From assembly GCA_018715525.1 (NCBI GenBank), contig DVLL01000005.1, forward strand, positions 1 to 64,000: 64,000 bases of DNA. Reading direction: 5' to 3'. Made by a program: the position numbers and the translations under genes. Shown in pieces: positions 18,219-27,112 of the stretch. Each line of letters begins with the position of its first letter. The stretch's first letter is position 1. Under the pieces are notes generated by a model. The model searched no databases, was not told the DNA's origin, and saw nothing but the letters and a program-made list of their open reading frames with translations. Source of the stretch: Candidatus Faeciplasma pullistercoris (lineage in GTDB: Bacteria; Bacillota; Clostridia; Oscillospirales; Ruminococcaceae).

Positions 18219-18941
18219 TCAGCACAGCTCTACAACGGCGTGGAGCGTCGAGGCTTTTTCGCTGAGTATGGCAACGACATGTCTCCCGTCCACACGGCTG
18301 TACCTGCACCTGATCGTATCACCGAGCTTGATTTCCCGGTGATAAACTATTTTGACGCTGTCAAACGGGCGAAGGCTGTAAGCTTCCTCGGGAAGCGCCT
18401 CCATCGCCATATCAAGATAATAGATGTTGTGAACATGGCCGTAGATGTCTATATCCCGCCGTTGCACCTTATAGACGATTTCCGAGCTGTAGTCCAGCGG
18501 CTGCCTCAGCTTGGTTATCTCTCCCGGCAGAGCGTGCCTGTCCGGCTCTGACTGGAATTTCTCCTCCATCTCAGAGTCGGCTCTCATCGGAGAGCGCTTT
18601 ACCGTATTTAGGAGCACCCAGCGAGACAAAGCCGCCGCCCTGACCTTGCCCTCGGAGTCAACAAGCTCAAAATCCCTGATGCCGTAAAACTTGTCTATTT
18701 TCCTCGACCATGTGCGAGCGGTAAGCTCCGCGCCGTACTTTGGTCTGTCGATGACCTTTAGCTCCCAGTCGAGCAGCAGCCATGCTATGTGCGTTTTAGA
18801 CATGTCGCTGAGCCCATAGCCGAGGCTGTCCGAATGGCGTCCCGCGATATCCTCAAACGCCTCAAGCATCGCCTTGTTGCCCATAAGGTTGCCCTTTTCT
18901 AAGTCCTTAGCCCCGGTGCGCACCTTTTCTTCAAATATCAC
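18219..18941 (-). CDS. Acyl-ACP thioesterase (FatA/FatB-like)
   Basis: Releases fatty acids from acyl carrier protein. 240 residues forming two hot-dog domains: FGYGLSDMSKTHIAWLLLDWEL and a following ARTWSRKIDKFYGIRDFEL, then the second domain around RDIDIYGHVHNIYYLD, whose Asn-His region is typical of the catalytic face. The length matches bacterial members. The start overlaps the stop of the upstream membrane-protein gene by 4 nt (ATGA), so the two are coupled. Fatty acid synthesis genes are not nearby. Confidence 0.88.
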   Translation of the reverse strand: MIFEEKVRTGAKDLEKGNLMGNKAMLEAFEDIAGRHSDSLGYGLSDMSKTHIAWLLLDWELKVIDRPKYGAELTARTWSRKIDKFYGIRDFELVDSEGKVRAAALSRWVLLNTVKRSPMRADSEMEEKFQSEPDRHALPGEITKLRQPLDYSSEIVYKVQRRDIDIYGHVHNIYYLDMAMEALPEEAYSLRPFDSVKIVYHREIKLGDTIRCRYSRVDGRHVVAILSEKASTLHAVVELC

Positions 18942-19432
18942 TTCTCAGCGACCGCCTTTCCCTGCGACGCAGCTTCACGCTTGCGCATGGATGCCGCCCG
19001 AGCAGCCACGCAAAACGCATGCCCGACCAAAAGCGCCGTTACGGCAAAGCTTATCGCGTTGTACAGCCCCGCGCTTAAAAACAAAGGCATGAGCGACGCC
19101 GCGGCCGCAGCGGCGGACAGCGCCGTGCAGACGTACAAAAGCCACTTTCTTTCGGACAGCGCATATATGCCCGCAAAAATCAGCGTCAGAGTGGTGAGCA
19201 GCCCCGCAATGAACGGCCCGAAGTTGCCGTATCCCGGGAGCGTGAGGTCAAAATACGAATACCCCTGCAGCCGGTAGATGACGCTTCCCGACTCGGTCTG
19301 CATGTGCCCGAACCGCAGCGCCGCCCCAAGCGGCAAAAGCTCCAAAACAAACGCCGCAAGCGGCAGTGTGACGGCTAAAATCCTGTGTTTGCGCCCCGTC
19401 TTAGGCGCGTTTTCTTTATTTACAGCGTCCAT
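18938..19432 (-). CDS. Four-helix membrane protein, unknown function
   Basis: 164 residues. After a basic N-terminus (ENAPKTGRKHR) there are about four hydrophobic helices: ILAVTLPLAAFVLELLPLG, then segments around FGPFIAGLLTTLTLIFAGIY, LLYVCTALSAAAAAASLMPL and AISFAVTALLVGHAFCVA. I do not recognise the family. The ATG at 19432 follows GGAGG; the frame is open upstream to 19906, but that extension is antisense to another gene and lacks a ribosome site. It is translationally coupled to the thioesterase. Confidence 0.7.
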   Translation of the reverse strand: MDAVNKENAPKTGRKHRILAVTLPLAAFVLELLPLGAALRFGHMQTESGSVIYRLQGYSYFDLTLPGYGNFGPFIAGLLTTLTLIFAGIYALSERKWLLYVCTALSAAAAAASLMPLFLSAGLYNAISFAVTALLVGHAFCVAARAASMRKREAASQGKAVAEK

Positions 19433-19540
19433 GTTGTCCTCCGTGTTTAACCTTTCTTGATTTGTGAAAATTATTTTTAACGGTATAACAAATATAACAC
19501 GAATCCCTCGGCAATGCAAACACGGACTGCGACTTTTCAC

Positions 19541-19580
19541 AAAAAAAGCCCCTTGCACATGCATGCATGCGCAAAGGGCA
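19541..19580 (-). terminator. Terminator of the gene at 19596
   Basis: On the minus strand CCCTTTGCGCATGC pairs imperfectly with GCATGTGCAAGGGG, followed by CTTTTTTTG. The loop contains the self-complementary GCATGCATGC. Confidence 0.75.
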
Positions 19581-19595
19581 TAATTAAAGGAGACG

Positions 19596-20105
19596 TTACT
19601 GCACGGTGTTTTGGCCGTCGCTTTGATTGCTTTGCTCCGCCTGATTCTGATAGGGCGTCTGCTGATTGTATGCTCCGTACGGGTTTGCCTGATAGCCGCC
19701 TTGCTGATAAGCCTGGTTGGGCTGATAACCCTGGTTGGGCTGATAGCCGTTCGGGTATCCCTGATCGCCGTAGCCGTCCGATATGCTTCCGTACTTAGCC
19801 TTGTCGGCGGGGCTGAGCTTGTCGAACTCCACCTTTGCAAGGAACTCAAGGTGCTTTTCCGACTTTGTGTTGCTGTCGATAAGCTCTCCGAAGCCGTAAA
19901 GAACAAGCACGGACAACCATGCTATGAATATCCAGACAGCCGCAAAAATAAGCGTGCCTATAATTGCCGATGCGATCTGAGTCCGCGACAGTACCTTGCT
20001 GTATGAGATCAACATTATCAACGCCGCAAATGCAATCAGTATAACCTCTGCGATGAACACACCCTTTGCCAGGCCTTTTATTTTTCTGCCGATGTTCTTA
20101 AACAT
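19596..20105 (-). CDS. Small membrane protein with Gln/Tyr/Pro-rich tail
   Basis: 169 residues. Two hydrophobic helices (about 18-35 and 47-70) are followed by a charged linker with a short LSPADKAKYGSI segment. The roughly 60-residue low-complexity tail is rich in Tyr, Gln, Asn, Gly and Pro, with repeats of YQPNQ. Such tails occur in many unrelated small Firmicute membrane proteins and suggest multivalent protein contacts; no function is assigned. It is monocistronic with its own terminator. Confidence 0.65.
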   Translation of the reverse strand: MFKNIGRKIKGLAKGVFIAEVILIAFAALIMLISYSKVLSRTQIASAIIGTLIFAAVWIFIAWLSVLVLYGFGELIDSNTKSEKHLEFLAKVEFDKLSPADKAKYGSISDGYGDQGYPNGYQPNQGYQPNQAYQQGGYQANPYGAYNQQTPYQNQAEQSNQSDGQNTVQ

Positions 20106-20130
20106 AAATTATCCCCTCTTTAAATTTATT

Positions 20131-20286
20131 AAAGCAAAACTCGCTTATAAATACATTTTATCACTTTAATACGCATAATGCAACACCTGCGCAAGAATAA
20201 TTTGATTTTCGGGGGGATATTCGTCGTAACCGACTTTAAACCGGCATGGAAATTGCCTCCGGCGGCTCGCCGGCGCCGAACCCAAC
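20131..20286. other. Intergenic stretch before the tRNA-Arg repeats
   Basis: No gene seen. A hairpin CCGGCG-GCT-CGCCGG lies near 20258-20272, at the edge of the repeat block. Confidence 0.4.
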
Positions 20287-20558
20287 CTGCGGCGCGGGCA
20301 GGCAGTGCGTTCCCACGCAAACTGCGGCGCGATATTGGGTGCAGCGTCACGCTGCCGTCACGCTGGAAAAATTTTTGACGCCGGACTCAGCTATCTGCGT
20401 GGGCAGGTAGTGCATTTCTGCACCAACTGCGGCGCGATATTGGGTCCAGCGTCATCGCTGGTTCACAAAAGCTAAAGAGCTTTCAAGCCCATCGTCAGGG
20501 CGCCAAGGCAAAAAGCAACGCCGAACCCGGGTAATATCGGGTCCAGCGTCATCGCTGG
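20287..20558 (-). repeat. Structured direct repeats abutting tRNA-Arg
   Basis: Two related units (20287-20366 and about 20394-20461) and a partial third (about 20533-20558) share CTGCGGCGCGATATTGGGT and a following hairpin. Unit 1 has GCAGCG-TCA-CGCTGC; units 2 and 3 have CCAGCG-TCAT-CGCTGG. The upstream hairpins also differ in a paired way: TGCGT/ACGCA in unit 1, GTGCA/TGCAC in unit 2. The third copy runs into the CCA end of the tRNA gene. Strand is given as that of the tRNA. Confidence 0.65.
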
Positions 20559-20630
20559 TCTGTCCGACAGGAATTGAACCTGCGCACATACGGTCGGAGC
20601 GTATTGCTCTATCCACTGAGCTACGGACAG
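20556..20630 (-). tRNA. tRNA-Arg (anticodon CCG)
   Basis: Acceptor CTGTCCG pairs perfectly with CGGACAG. The anticodon arm ATACG-CTCCGAC-CGTAT gives CCG. T-loop GGTTCAATTCC, with encoded CCA. It lies 53 nt downstream of metG on the same strand and may be cotranscribed. An imperfect hairpin (GGGCGG/CCGCCC) lies between them with only a short T-run. Confidence 0.95.
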
Positions 20631-20683
20631 ATAAGGGCGGCGTAATACCGCCCCGAACAAATTTTCTAAAAAACGGACCGCAA

Positions 20684-22660
20684 TTACCTAAGCTTCGCTC
20701 CGACAGGCACGCTGTCGTCAAGGAAGGTGACCTTGGCGGAACCGTCCGGCATCTCCGCACAAACAATCATGCCCTGAGACTCCTCTCCGCAAAGCTTAGC
20801 CGGCTTGAGGTTGGCGACTATCACTACCTTTTTGCCTATAAGCTCCTCCGGCTTATACCACTTGGCTATTCCGGAAAGAACCTGCCTGCCGCCCATGCCG
20901 TCGTCAAGCCTAAGCTTTAAAAGCTTTTGGGACTTCTCAAGCTTGACGCACTCGACTACCTTCGCCGCGCGCAGCTCGGTCTTCATGAACTCGTCTATGG
21001 TTATCTCGTCGGCAAGCGGCTTTACGGCAGACTCCGCCTCAGCCTTTGCGTTTGCCTCTTCGGCCTTCTCCTTTTCAAGCTCAGCCTTGACGGCGTCCAT
21101 CTCGGCCTTGAGCTCCTCATAGACCTTCTTGGCGTCTATTCTCGCAAAGAGCGGCTCGGCTGAACCCACCTTTGAGCCGGCGGCGTAGCCGCCAAATGCG
21201 CAAAGGGTATCCAGTCCGTCAAGGTCGGTGCCTATCTCGGTAAGGATTTTATCCGAGGTATCGGGCATGATGGGTCTTACAAGTATTCCTATGAACCTTA
21301 TCGCCTCTATCAGCTCGTAGAGAACTGTTACCAGCCTCTTTCTTCCCTCTTCGGTCTTGGCAAGAGCCCACGGCTCCGTCTCGTCTATATACTTGTTGGC
21401 GCGTCTGGCAAGCCCGAGGACATCCGAGCAGGCGTCCGCAAACCTAAACGCCTCAAAGTGCGCGCTCAAATTCTTTGCCGCCTCCAAAGCCTTCGCCTCA
21501 AGCTCCAAATCAAGCTCCGTCTTGTCGTGCGGCGCGTCTACGTATCCGCCGAAGTACTTGTTCACCATCGCGACCGTGCGGTTGACAAGGTTTCCTATCG
21601 TGTTGGCAAGATCGACGTTATACCTGTCTATGACAGTCTCATAGGATATCGAGCCGTCCGCCGCGAAGGGCATCTCGCTGAGAAGATAGTATCTCGTCGC
21701 GTCGACTCCGAACCTCGTGACAAGGTCGTCGGCGTAAATAACATTGCCCTTTGACTTTGACATCTTGTCTGTGCCGAACAGCAGCCACGGGTGCGCGAAA
21801 ATCTTCTTGGGAAGCGGCAGCCCGAGCGCCATCAGCTCCACTATCCAGTATATAGAGTGGAAGCGAATAATGTCCTTTCCTATGATATGCGTGCAGTTCT
21901 GCCAGTAGTATTTATACATCTCGCTGGGATTGTCCACGTCGTAGCCAAGCCCGGATATGTAGTTTGAAAGCGCGTCTATCCAGACATATATGACGTGCTT
22001 TGGGTCAAAATCAACGGGAACACCCCACTTGAAGGAGGAACGGGTTATGCAAAGATCCTGAAGCCCCGGCTTGATAAAGTTATTTATCATTTCCTTCTTG
22101 CGGGACTCCGGCTGGATAAAGTCTGGGTTGGCGTCCAAAAACTCCTCAAGCTGCTTCTGGTACTTCGACAGCCTGAGAAAATACGCCTCCTCCTTTGTCT
22201 TTGTGACCTCTCTGCCGCAGTCGGGGCATTTGCCGTCTGCGAGCTGGGTCTCGGTGTAGAAGCTCTCGCAGGGGACGCAGTACCATCCCTCGTATTCGCT
22301 CTTGTAGATATCCCCCTGCTCATAGAGCTTGCGGAATATCTTCTGGACGCACCTTTCGTGATCCTCGTCGGTGGTTCTTATAAATCTTGAGTAGGAGACT
22401 CCGAGCATGTCGCAGGTGCGCTTGACCTCTCCCGCTATGATGTCAACATGCTGCTTGGGAGTGATTCCGGCTTCCCTCGCCTGCTCCTCTATCTTCTGAC
22501 CATGCTCGTCGGTACCGGTAAGAAAGAACACATCGTAGCCCTGCATTCGCCTGAATCTCGCGAGCGCATCGGCGCAGACTACATCATAGGTGTTGCCGAT
22601 ATGCGGCTTTCTGGATGTATATGCTATAGCGGTTGTGATCAGACAGGGCTTTTTGTCCAT
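20684..22660 (-). CDS. metG: Methionyl-tRNA synthetase
   Basis: Charges tRNA-Met with methionine. 658 residues: class I catalytic core with the HIGH-type motif PHIGN and KMSKS, a zinc knuckle CVPCES...CPDCG, an anticodon-binding helical domain, a Lys/Glu/Ala-rich linker (about 520-555), and a C-terminal EMAP/Trbp111-like tRNA-binding domain (about 560-658), the dimeric long form. The ATG at 22660 follows GGAAAGGAAG; the ORF extends 27 nt further upstream without a ribosome site. It has its own promoter with a TATAAT box. Confidence 0.97.
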   Translation of the reverse strand: MDKKPCLITTAIAYTSRKPHIGNTYDVVCADALARFRRMQGYDVFFLTGTDEHGQKIEEQAREAGITPKQHVDIIAGEVKRTCDMLGVSYSRFIRTTDEDHERCVQKIFRKLYEQGDIYKSEYEGWYCVPCESFYTETQLADGKCPDCGREVTKTKEEAYFLRLSKYQKQLEEFLDANPDFIQPESRKKEMINNFIKPGLQDLCITRSSFKWGVPVDFDPKHVIYVWIDALSNYISGLGYDVDNPSEMYKYYWQNCTHIIGKDIIRFHSIYWIVELMALGLPLPKKIFAHPWLLFGTDKMSKSKGNVIYADDLVTRFGVDATRYYLLSEMPFAADGSISYETVIDRYNVDLANTIGNLVNRTVAMVNKYFGGYVDAPHDKTELDLELEAKALEAAKNLSAHFEAFRFADACSDVLGLARRANKYIDETEPWALAKTEEGRKRLVTVLYELIEAIRFIGILVRPIMPDTSDKILTEIGTDLDGLDTLCAFGGYAAGSKVGSAEPLFARIDAKKVYEELKAEMDAVKAELEKEKAEEANAKAEAESAVKPLADEITIDEFMKTELRAAKVVECVKLEKSQKLLKLRLDDGMGGRQVLSGIAKWYKPEELIGKKVVIVANLKPAKLCGEESQGMIVCAEMPDGSAKVTFLDDSVPVGAKLR

Positions 22661-22707
22661 AATAATCTTCCTTTCCGTAATGGTCACAATGAGGACATTA
22701 CCTATTT

Positions 22708-22735
22708 ATTATATATCATCCTGATGATTTGTCAA
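22708..22735 (-). promoter_or_regulatory. Promoter of metG
   Basis: On the minus strand TTGACA (22730-22735), 16 nt, TATAAT (22708-22713). The leader is about 45 nt, too short for a T-box. Confidence 0.7.
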
Positions 22736-22802
22736 GTAAACAGGGCTTCCGGCGGCAGTATCTGGTCTGCCATCCGAAAGCCCTGCTCCGCTGCTTATCC
22801 GG

Positions 22803-23021
22803 CTACTCTTCTATCAGCCTTGTGTTTCTGAAATAGAGTGAGACGCACCATATAGCGCAGGCGGCTACCACGACATAGATGATCCTTGAGATTATCGCGG
22901 CAGTGCCTCCGAAAAGGTACGCCACAAGGTCGAACTTGAATATTCCGACAAGACCCCAGTTCACTCCTCCTACTATCAAAAGAAAGAGCGCTATTCTGTC
23001 GAGTATCCTAATAATAATCAC
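22803..23021 (-). CDS. DUF378 family small membrane protein (YuzA-like)
   Basis: 72 residues with two transmembrane helices. The family hallmark GGVNWGLVGIFKFDLVAYLFG is complete. Function is unknown for the family. A hairpin at about 22742-22785 with a poor T-run lies between it and the metG promoter and may end its transcript. Confidence 0.88.
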   Translation of the reverse strand: MIIIRILDRIALFLLIVGGVNWGLVGIFKFDLVAYLFGGTAAIISRIIYVVVAACAIWCVSLYFRNTRLIEE

Positions 23022-23592
23022 CCCTTAATGGTTGAAATGCTTTTTTAAAGCTTTACACTTTGTCGGTGCATCTATAGTTTGAGTCGGTTTGAGCCTTTTT
23101 ATTCAGCCGAATACTGTAATTGCTTGATTTGACCGCAAAGTCGAAAAACATTAAAATATGCCGCTGAATAAACAGCCGTTTAATTTTGTGGGAGTATGAG
23201 GCAATTTGGGTTTACTCGCTGTAATCAATTTGTAACCACTAACGCTAATGTTGAAAACTCGGTGCAAATGTTTAAAGCCTACCCCTGAAAAAAGCGAAGT
23301 TTCTAACACTTTCAACCGCTTTTTCAACACTTTCGTTGCAAATACAAGCTGTAAACCAGTCCCGAGTTAGTCATTTGTCCGGCTTTGTGTTTAAAGAGCG
23401 TGACGTTATTATATGAAAAAGTTTATTGGTTATAAAAATATATTCAAAAAAATCCGCCCGGTAATCCCGAGCGGACGCTAAGAAGTTTACATCTGTTTTC
23501 AGCCGCCGAAATGGCCGCGGGCAGACTCGCGGGCTTTACAGTCGGGCATATCCTGCCGCTAAGCAAAACCGCCCTGCCGCACGCAGCCCCAC
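23022..23592. other. Gene-free stretch
   Basis: About 570 nt without a convincing gene. The left part is AT-rich and carries a run of similar short words (AACACTTTCAACCGC, TTTCAACACTTTCGTTG at about 23300-23337). The right part is GC-richer and contains a small CCGCG/CGCGG hairpin near 23515-23535. A frame of 85 codons at 23444-23701 looks non-coding. Confidence 0.5.
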
Positions 23593-23640
23593 AAAAAGCC
23601 CGAGACGCCGTACGCCGCCTCAGGCTTTTTTGTAAAAAAT
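23593..23640 (-). terminator. Terminator of the Gld-like operon
   Basis: AAAAAGCC/GGCTTTTTT stem with GAG/CTC inside. T-runs on both strands; most likely used by the minus-strand operon. Confidence 0.7.
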
Positions 23641-23654
23641 CGCAAACATAAGGC

Positions 23655-23712
23655 TCAGGCGAAATAAGCCGCCTGAAGCTTTTTAACTTAAGGCAAAACA
23701 AGCCGCTTTAAG
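23655..23712 (-). repeat. Two similar hairpins just past the operon's last gene
   Basis: On the minus strand CTTAA...TTAAG enclosing GGCTTGTTTTGCC (23687-23712), then TCAGGCG-GCTTATTT-CGCCTGA (23655-23676). The loops share GGCTT.TTT.GCC. Together with the terminator they make three hairpins in a row. Confidence 0.5.
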
Positions 23713-23979
23713 CTATGAGATCCAGTCATGAGCGAGATCCAGCGCCTCAAACAGGCTGGACTTCTCGGCGGTCTTAGTTATACGCTCCATTACCGGCACC
23801 GACTCGTCGGTGAGCATTCTGTAGATCCTCACCTTGGTGGCAATGTCGATATCGCCCTCCTTCTTTTTCTGCGCCACCTGTAGCATGACGACCTCGCTGT
23901 CACCCATGCTTCCGTAGTACAGCTCGCCGCCCTTGCGGACGAGCGGAAGTCCTCTGTATTCAAAAAATCTGTCTGCCAT
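23713..23979 (-). CDS. Small conserved-type protein, last gene of the Gld-like operon
   Basis: 88 residues, soluble and charged, not recognised. It begins MADRFFEYRGLPLVRKGG and has a Lys-rich middle (AQKKKEGD) and an amphipathic C-terminus. No membrane segment and no known motif. It starts 35 nt after the DUF4340 gene with an AGGAAAGGAG ribosome site, so it is probably cotranscribed with the ABC exporter and may be a cytoplasmic accessory. Confidence 0.65.
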   Translation of the reverse strand: MADRFFEYRGLPLVRKGGELYYGSMGDSEVVMLQVAQKKKEGDIDIATKVRIYRMLTDESVPVMERITKTAEKSSLFEALDLAHDWIS

Positions 23980-24014
23980 TTAGTTTCTCCTTTCCTTGGA
24001 AAACCGTTATCCCA

Positions 24015-25502
24015 TTACCAAATCATCTGAAGCTCTTCTCCCGACGCCCCCGAGGCGAACAGCGCAAGGTTTGACTCAAGCACATCCAGATAGCTCTTCG
24101 GCTGGCTGAAGGAGGTGGTTCCGTTGAGCTTGATTATGACCGTGTTTGCGCCTCCGTCGTAGTACTCCACGACGTCTCCTCCGCCTCCGTCAAGCACATA
24201 CTCTATCCTTGCAAGCAGCTTGGCGTCAGCCGGCGGATCCTCAAGGCAAATATCGTCGATCGGACACTTGAGCATGAACTGGTACATCAGCTTGAAATCC
24301 TCCGTATCCTTAGGCTCGCCGTCAAGAGTGACCGACAGCTCTCCGGCATCCAGATCTCCGGTGACGTCAAAGTAGTAGTTTATATCCTCGGTGTTGTGAA
24401 GCTGAACGTCGATATAGTCAAGCCTCATTACATAGTTTGATGTCACCAGGCTGGAGAGAATGTCGATAGGCTGGAAGGTCGCCCACGGAACGGACTCGGA
24501 CGAGAACAGGAATATCACATCCACACCCTCGTAGTAGCCGTAGAAGTAGGCGGGCTCAGTCGTCTCGTTGCCGTCCTCGTCAAGAACATAGGACTCTACG
24601 TTTCCGATTTTTAGGTCATATGTCTGAAGCTCCGCGTTTATCACCACCGAGCAGAAGGGGTCGGCAAGACCGTATTCCTCCATGTCCTCCTCGGTTGGGA
24701 ACGCCTTTACCGCCTCTACCGCTGTCAGACCCCACAGACCGTAAATAATGCTGTTTGAGTTGACTATGTCAAGGTATGCGTAAACCGGGGAGATCATGAC
24801 CTGCGAGGAGGCCATGGATACCTCGTCCGCCGAATACTTCTTCGAGTCGTCGATAAACTCGATGTCATAGTCTAAATCCTTGCGGGTAATTACCATGTGG
24901 TCGATCGTGGGAGCTACGCTCTCGCTGGCTATTCCCTGCTGGACTATCAGGCTGATGTAGCTTTCCTTGGGGCTGTAGAAGTATCCCGCCGAGTTGGTGA
25001 GAACGACATACACATCTCTGCTGTCGTCTATCCTGATATACTTGCTCAGACCGTCCGGAGCGTCTATTCCGTAGTGAATGGTATAGCTGCTTCCGTCCTT
25101 GAGGTTGACAACGCTTGTCGCGACCTCCTCGCCCTCCTCAAGACCGTACTTTGAAAGATCCTCTGCGTCCTCCTCGGCAAGCGTCTGCGCCTTCATCGAG
25201 GTGGCAATGTTGGCTATCGCCTTGAGAGTGGTCTCGTTCTGATCCAAGCCGTCAAGCTCATCAATGTGGAAGCCCTTGGCGTCCTGGGATATGGTGAACT
25301 CTCCGCTCTCATTTTTTACGTTTATGCTCGCAACATCCTCGCTTCTGCCGTCAAAGAGGGCAATGGTAGTGTCTACTGTCGTCTGGCTCTCCTCATCCTC
25401 GTCCTCATTACCGGGCTGGGTAAAAATGAGAAGCAGCGCTACAGCAAGCATACAGACTACGAATATTGCGACAAAAAGAAGGTTCCTTGTCTTTGTGTTC
25501 AT
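24015..25502 (-). CDS. DUF4340 domain membrane-anchored protein
   Basis: 495 residues. One N-terminal transmembrane helix (about 7-28) precedes an acidic linker (EDEDEESQ). A large extracytoplasmic beta-rich region of DUF4340 type follows (FTISQDAKGFHID, YTIHYG, DVYVVLTNSAGYFYSP). DUF4340 proteins accompany GldG-like ABC systems, where they are thought to act outside the membrane; the cargo is unknown. The start codon overlaps the gldG-like stop by one base (TAATG). Confidence 0.85.
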   Translation of the reverse strand: MNTKTRNLLFVAIFVVCMLAVALLLIFTQPGNEDEDEESQTTVDTTIALFDGRSEDVASINVKNESGEFTISQDAKGFHIDELDGLDQNETTLKAIANIATSMKAQTLAEEDAEDLSKYGLEEGEEVATSVVNLKDGSSYTIHYGIDAPDGLSKYIRIDDSRDVYVVLTNSAGYFYSPKESYISLIVQQGIASESVAPTIDHMVITRKDLDYDIEFIDDSKKYSADEVSMASSQVMISPVYAYLDIVNSNSIIYGLWGLTAVEAVKAFPTEEDMEEYGLADPFCSVVINAELQTYDLKIGNVESYVLDEDGNETTEPAYFYGYYEGVDVIFLFSSESVPWATFQPIDILSSLVTSNYVMRLDYIDVQLHNTEDINYYFDVTGDLDAGELSVTLDGEPKDTEDFKLMYQFMLKCPIDDICLEDPPADAKLLARIEYVLDGGGGDVVEYYDGGANTVIIKLNGTTSFSQPKSYLDVLESNLALFASGASGEELQMIW

Positions 25503-27085
25503 TACATGTGTCTCCTTCTGATCCAGATAACGACGCCTACAGCCAAAACGAGCACCGGTATTACCACCGCGAACGCGAGGTTAATAGAATTTCTCACCGA
25601 ATCGTTCACCAGTATTCCCGAAGCCTGAATCTGCTTGGGAACTATTGTTATGCCCTCTGTCTTTCCGGAGAGCTCGTTGATAAGACTCAGGAAGAAATCG
25701 CCGTTATTAAACCTCGGGTCAGACATGAGCGTGCTTTGGAGCATCATATCCGAGCCGACCGCTATCACGTTTGTATAGCTTGAGATATGGGTGTCCTGAT
25801 TCAGGGCCTCGTATCTGCCTAAGACCACCGAGTCGTAGGTATTGCGCTCGGTCTCGTCCTCGGGCGACCAGTTGGGATCGTTATTGTCCATATCCTTGAG
25901 CACCGCTCCGTTTGAGGAGGATACAAGGATCTCGCAGGTCGTGTAGCCCGACTCGGTGTCAAACCTTGTGGATATTGCCCTCGAATTGGGGACTACCAGC
26001 GAAAGACCCTCGTTTGCTATGTCGTCCTTATAGTTTTCCGAGACCATCGTCTGGAAGGTGTAGTTCTCGACTCCGGTGTAGTAGTTGGAGTTTGTCTCAT
26101 AGATGACCTTTTTCTCCACCGTTATGCCGTATCTGTATAACAGCGCATCAAGGTTGGGCGTGTCGCCCTGCTGGGCGGACGCGACATAGATTATGTCCCT
26201 GCCGAGCTTCCCTCCGTTTGTCAGCCACTCGGAGATCTTCTGCGTCTCCGCCTCGGTGTAGTCAACCTTGGGCGCGGGGATTATAAGTATATCTATATCC
26301 TCGCCTATTTCATCCGTCTGGATGTCAAGGGTGGTAAGAACATATCCGTTCTTGTCAAGAAGATCAGTCAGTCCGCTGACATCAGACTCGTTCGCTCCGG
26401 GGCGGGTAACGGTAGCCACCGTTATCGGATTTGAGTCGGTGATAGCCATTATAGCGGAGGTGACCGCCTGCTCGGCGTTTGAGGAGTCTATATATCCGTA
26501 GCTGTCAAAAAGCTGGTGGGTGTAAAGCGCTCCGTAGGACTCTGTATAAGCCGTTAGGTACATAGCCACATCCTCGGGGACATTTATGATGTCGGCAAGG
26601 GTTATGACCTTTACCCTCGAGTGATCCGAGTCGCCCAGCTCGACTATTATGTCTCCGCTTGTGAGCGTCTGAGAATAGTTCGCGACAAAGTCCGGATTTG
26701 ACAAAAGGTCCTTGTAGCTCACCGTTATCATCGGGTTGTACTGCTGGTAGTTAGCTAAAAGCTCCGCGCACTGAACGGTGTAGTCGCTTATCGAGCGGAA
26801 GTTGTCCTCGGTAGCCATTACGGTTATCTCCACGGGAACGGTTATTCCCTCGATATAGTCTATCGTCTCCTGCGACACGGTGTAGATGCTGTCGCCGGTG
26901 AGGTCAAGGGTTATCGGGAAGCGGTCAAACAGCATGGTGGCAACTATGTTGACCAAAACCACCGCCGCTATGAACAGAGCCGTCAGACCTGTTGCGAGCG
27001 AGCCGTACTTTAGATGTCTTATATTGAGCTTTTTGCGTTTTTCGCCGCTTTTGGAGGCGAGCCCGGAAAATCCTTTAATATTCAT
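25502..27085 (-). CDS. GldG-like ABC transport accessory protein
   Basis: 527 residues. A basic cytoplasmic N-terminus, a transmembrane helix (about 30-52), a large extracytoplasmic GldG/IFT52-like domain (IPAPKVDYTEAETQKISEWLTNGG), and a second C-terminal helix (INLAFAVVIPVLVLAVGVVIW) ending in RRRHM. In Bacteroidetes GldG works with GldF and GldA in gliding. In Firmicutes the equivalent exporters have no proven role. It overlaps the DUF4340 gene by one base. Confidence 0.88.
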   Translation of the reverse strand: MNIKGFSGLASKSGEKRKKLNIRHLKYGSLATGLTALFIAAVVLVNIVATMLFDRFPITLDLTGDSIYTVSQETIDYIEGITVPVEITVMATEDNFRSISDYTVQCAELLANYQQYNPMITVSYKDLLSNPDFVANYSQTLTSGDIIVELGDSDHSRVKVITLADIINVPEDVAMYLTAYTESYGALYTHQLFDSYGYIDSSNAEQAVTSAIMAITDSNPITVATVTRPGANESDVSGLTDLLDKNGYVLTTLDIQTDEIGEDIDILIIPAPKVDYTEAETQKISEWLTNGGKLGRDIIYVASAQQGDTPNLDALLYRYGITVEKKVIYETNSNYYTGVENYTFQTMVSENYKDDIANEGLSLVVPNSRAISTRFDTESGYTTCEILVSSSNGAVLKDMDNNDPNWSPEDETERNTYDSVVLGRYEALNQDTHISSYTNVIAVGSDMMLQSTLMSDPRFNNGDFFLSLINELSGKTEGITIVPKQIQASGILVNDSVRNSINLAFAVVIPVLVLAVGVVIWIRRRHM

Positions 27086-27112
27086 ATTCGCTTCGTTTCC
27101 TTTCCCGCCTGA

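Noticed and set aside
23444-23701. 85-codon minus-strand frame
   Set aside because: It covers terminators and hairpins, has no ribosome site and no protein-like pattern.
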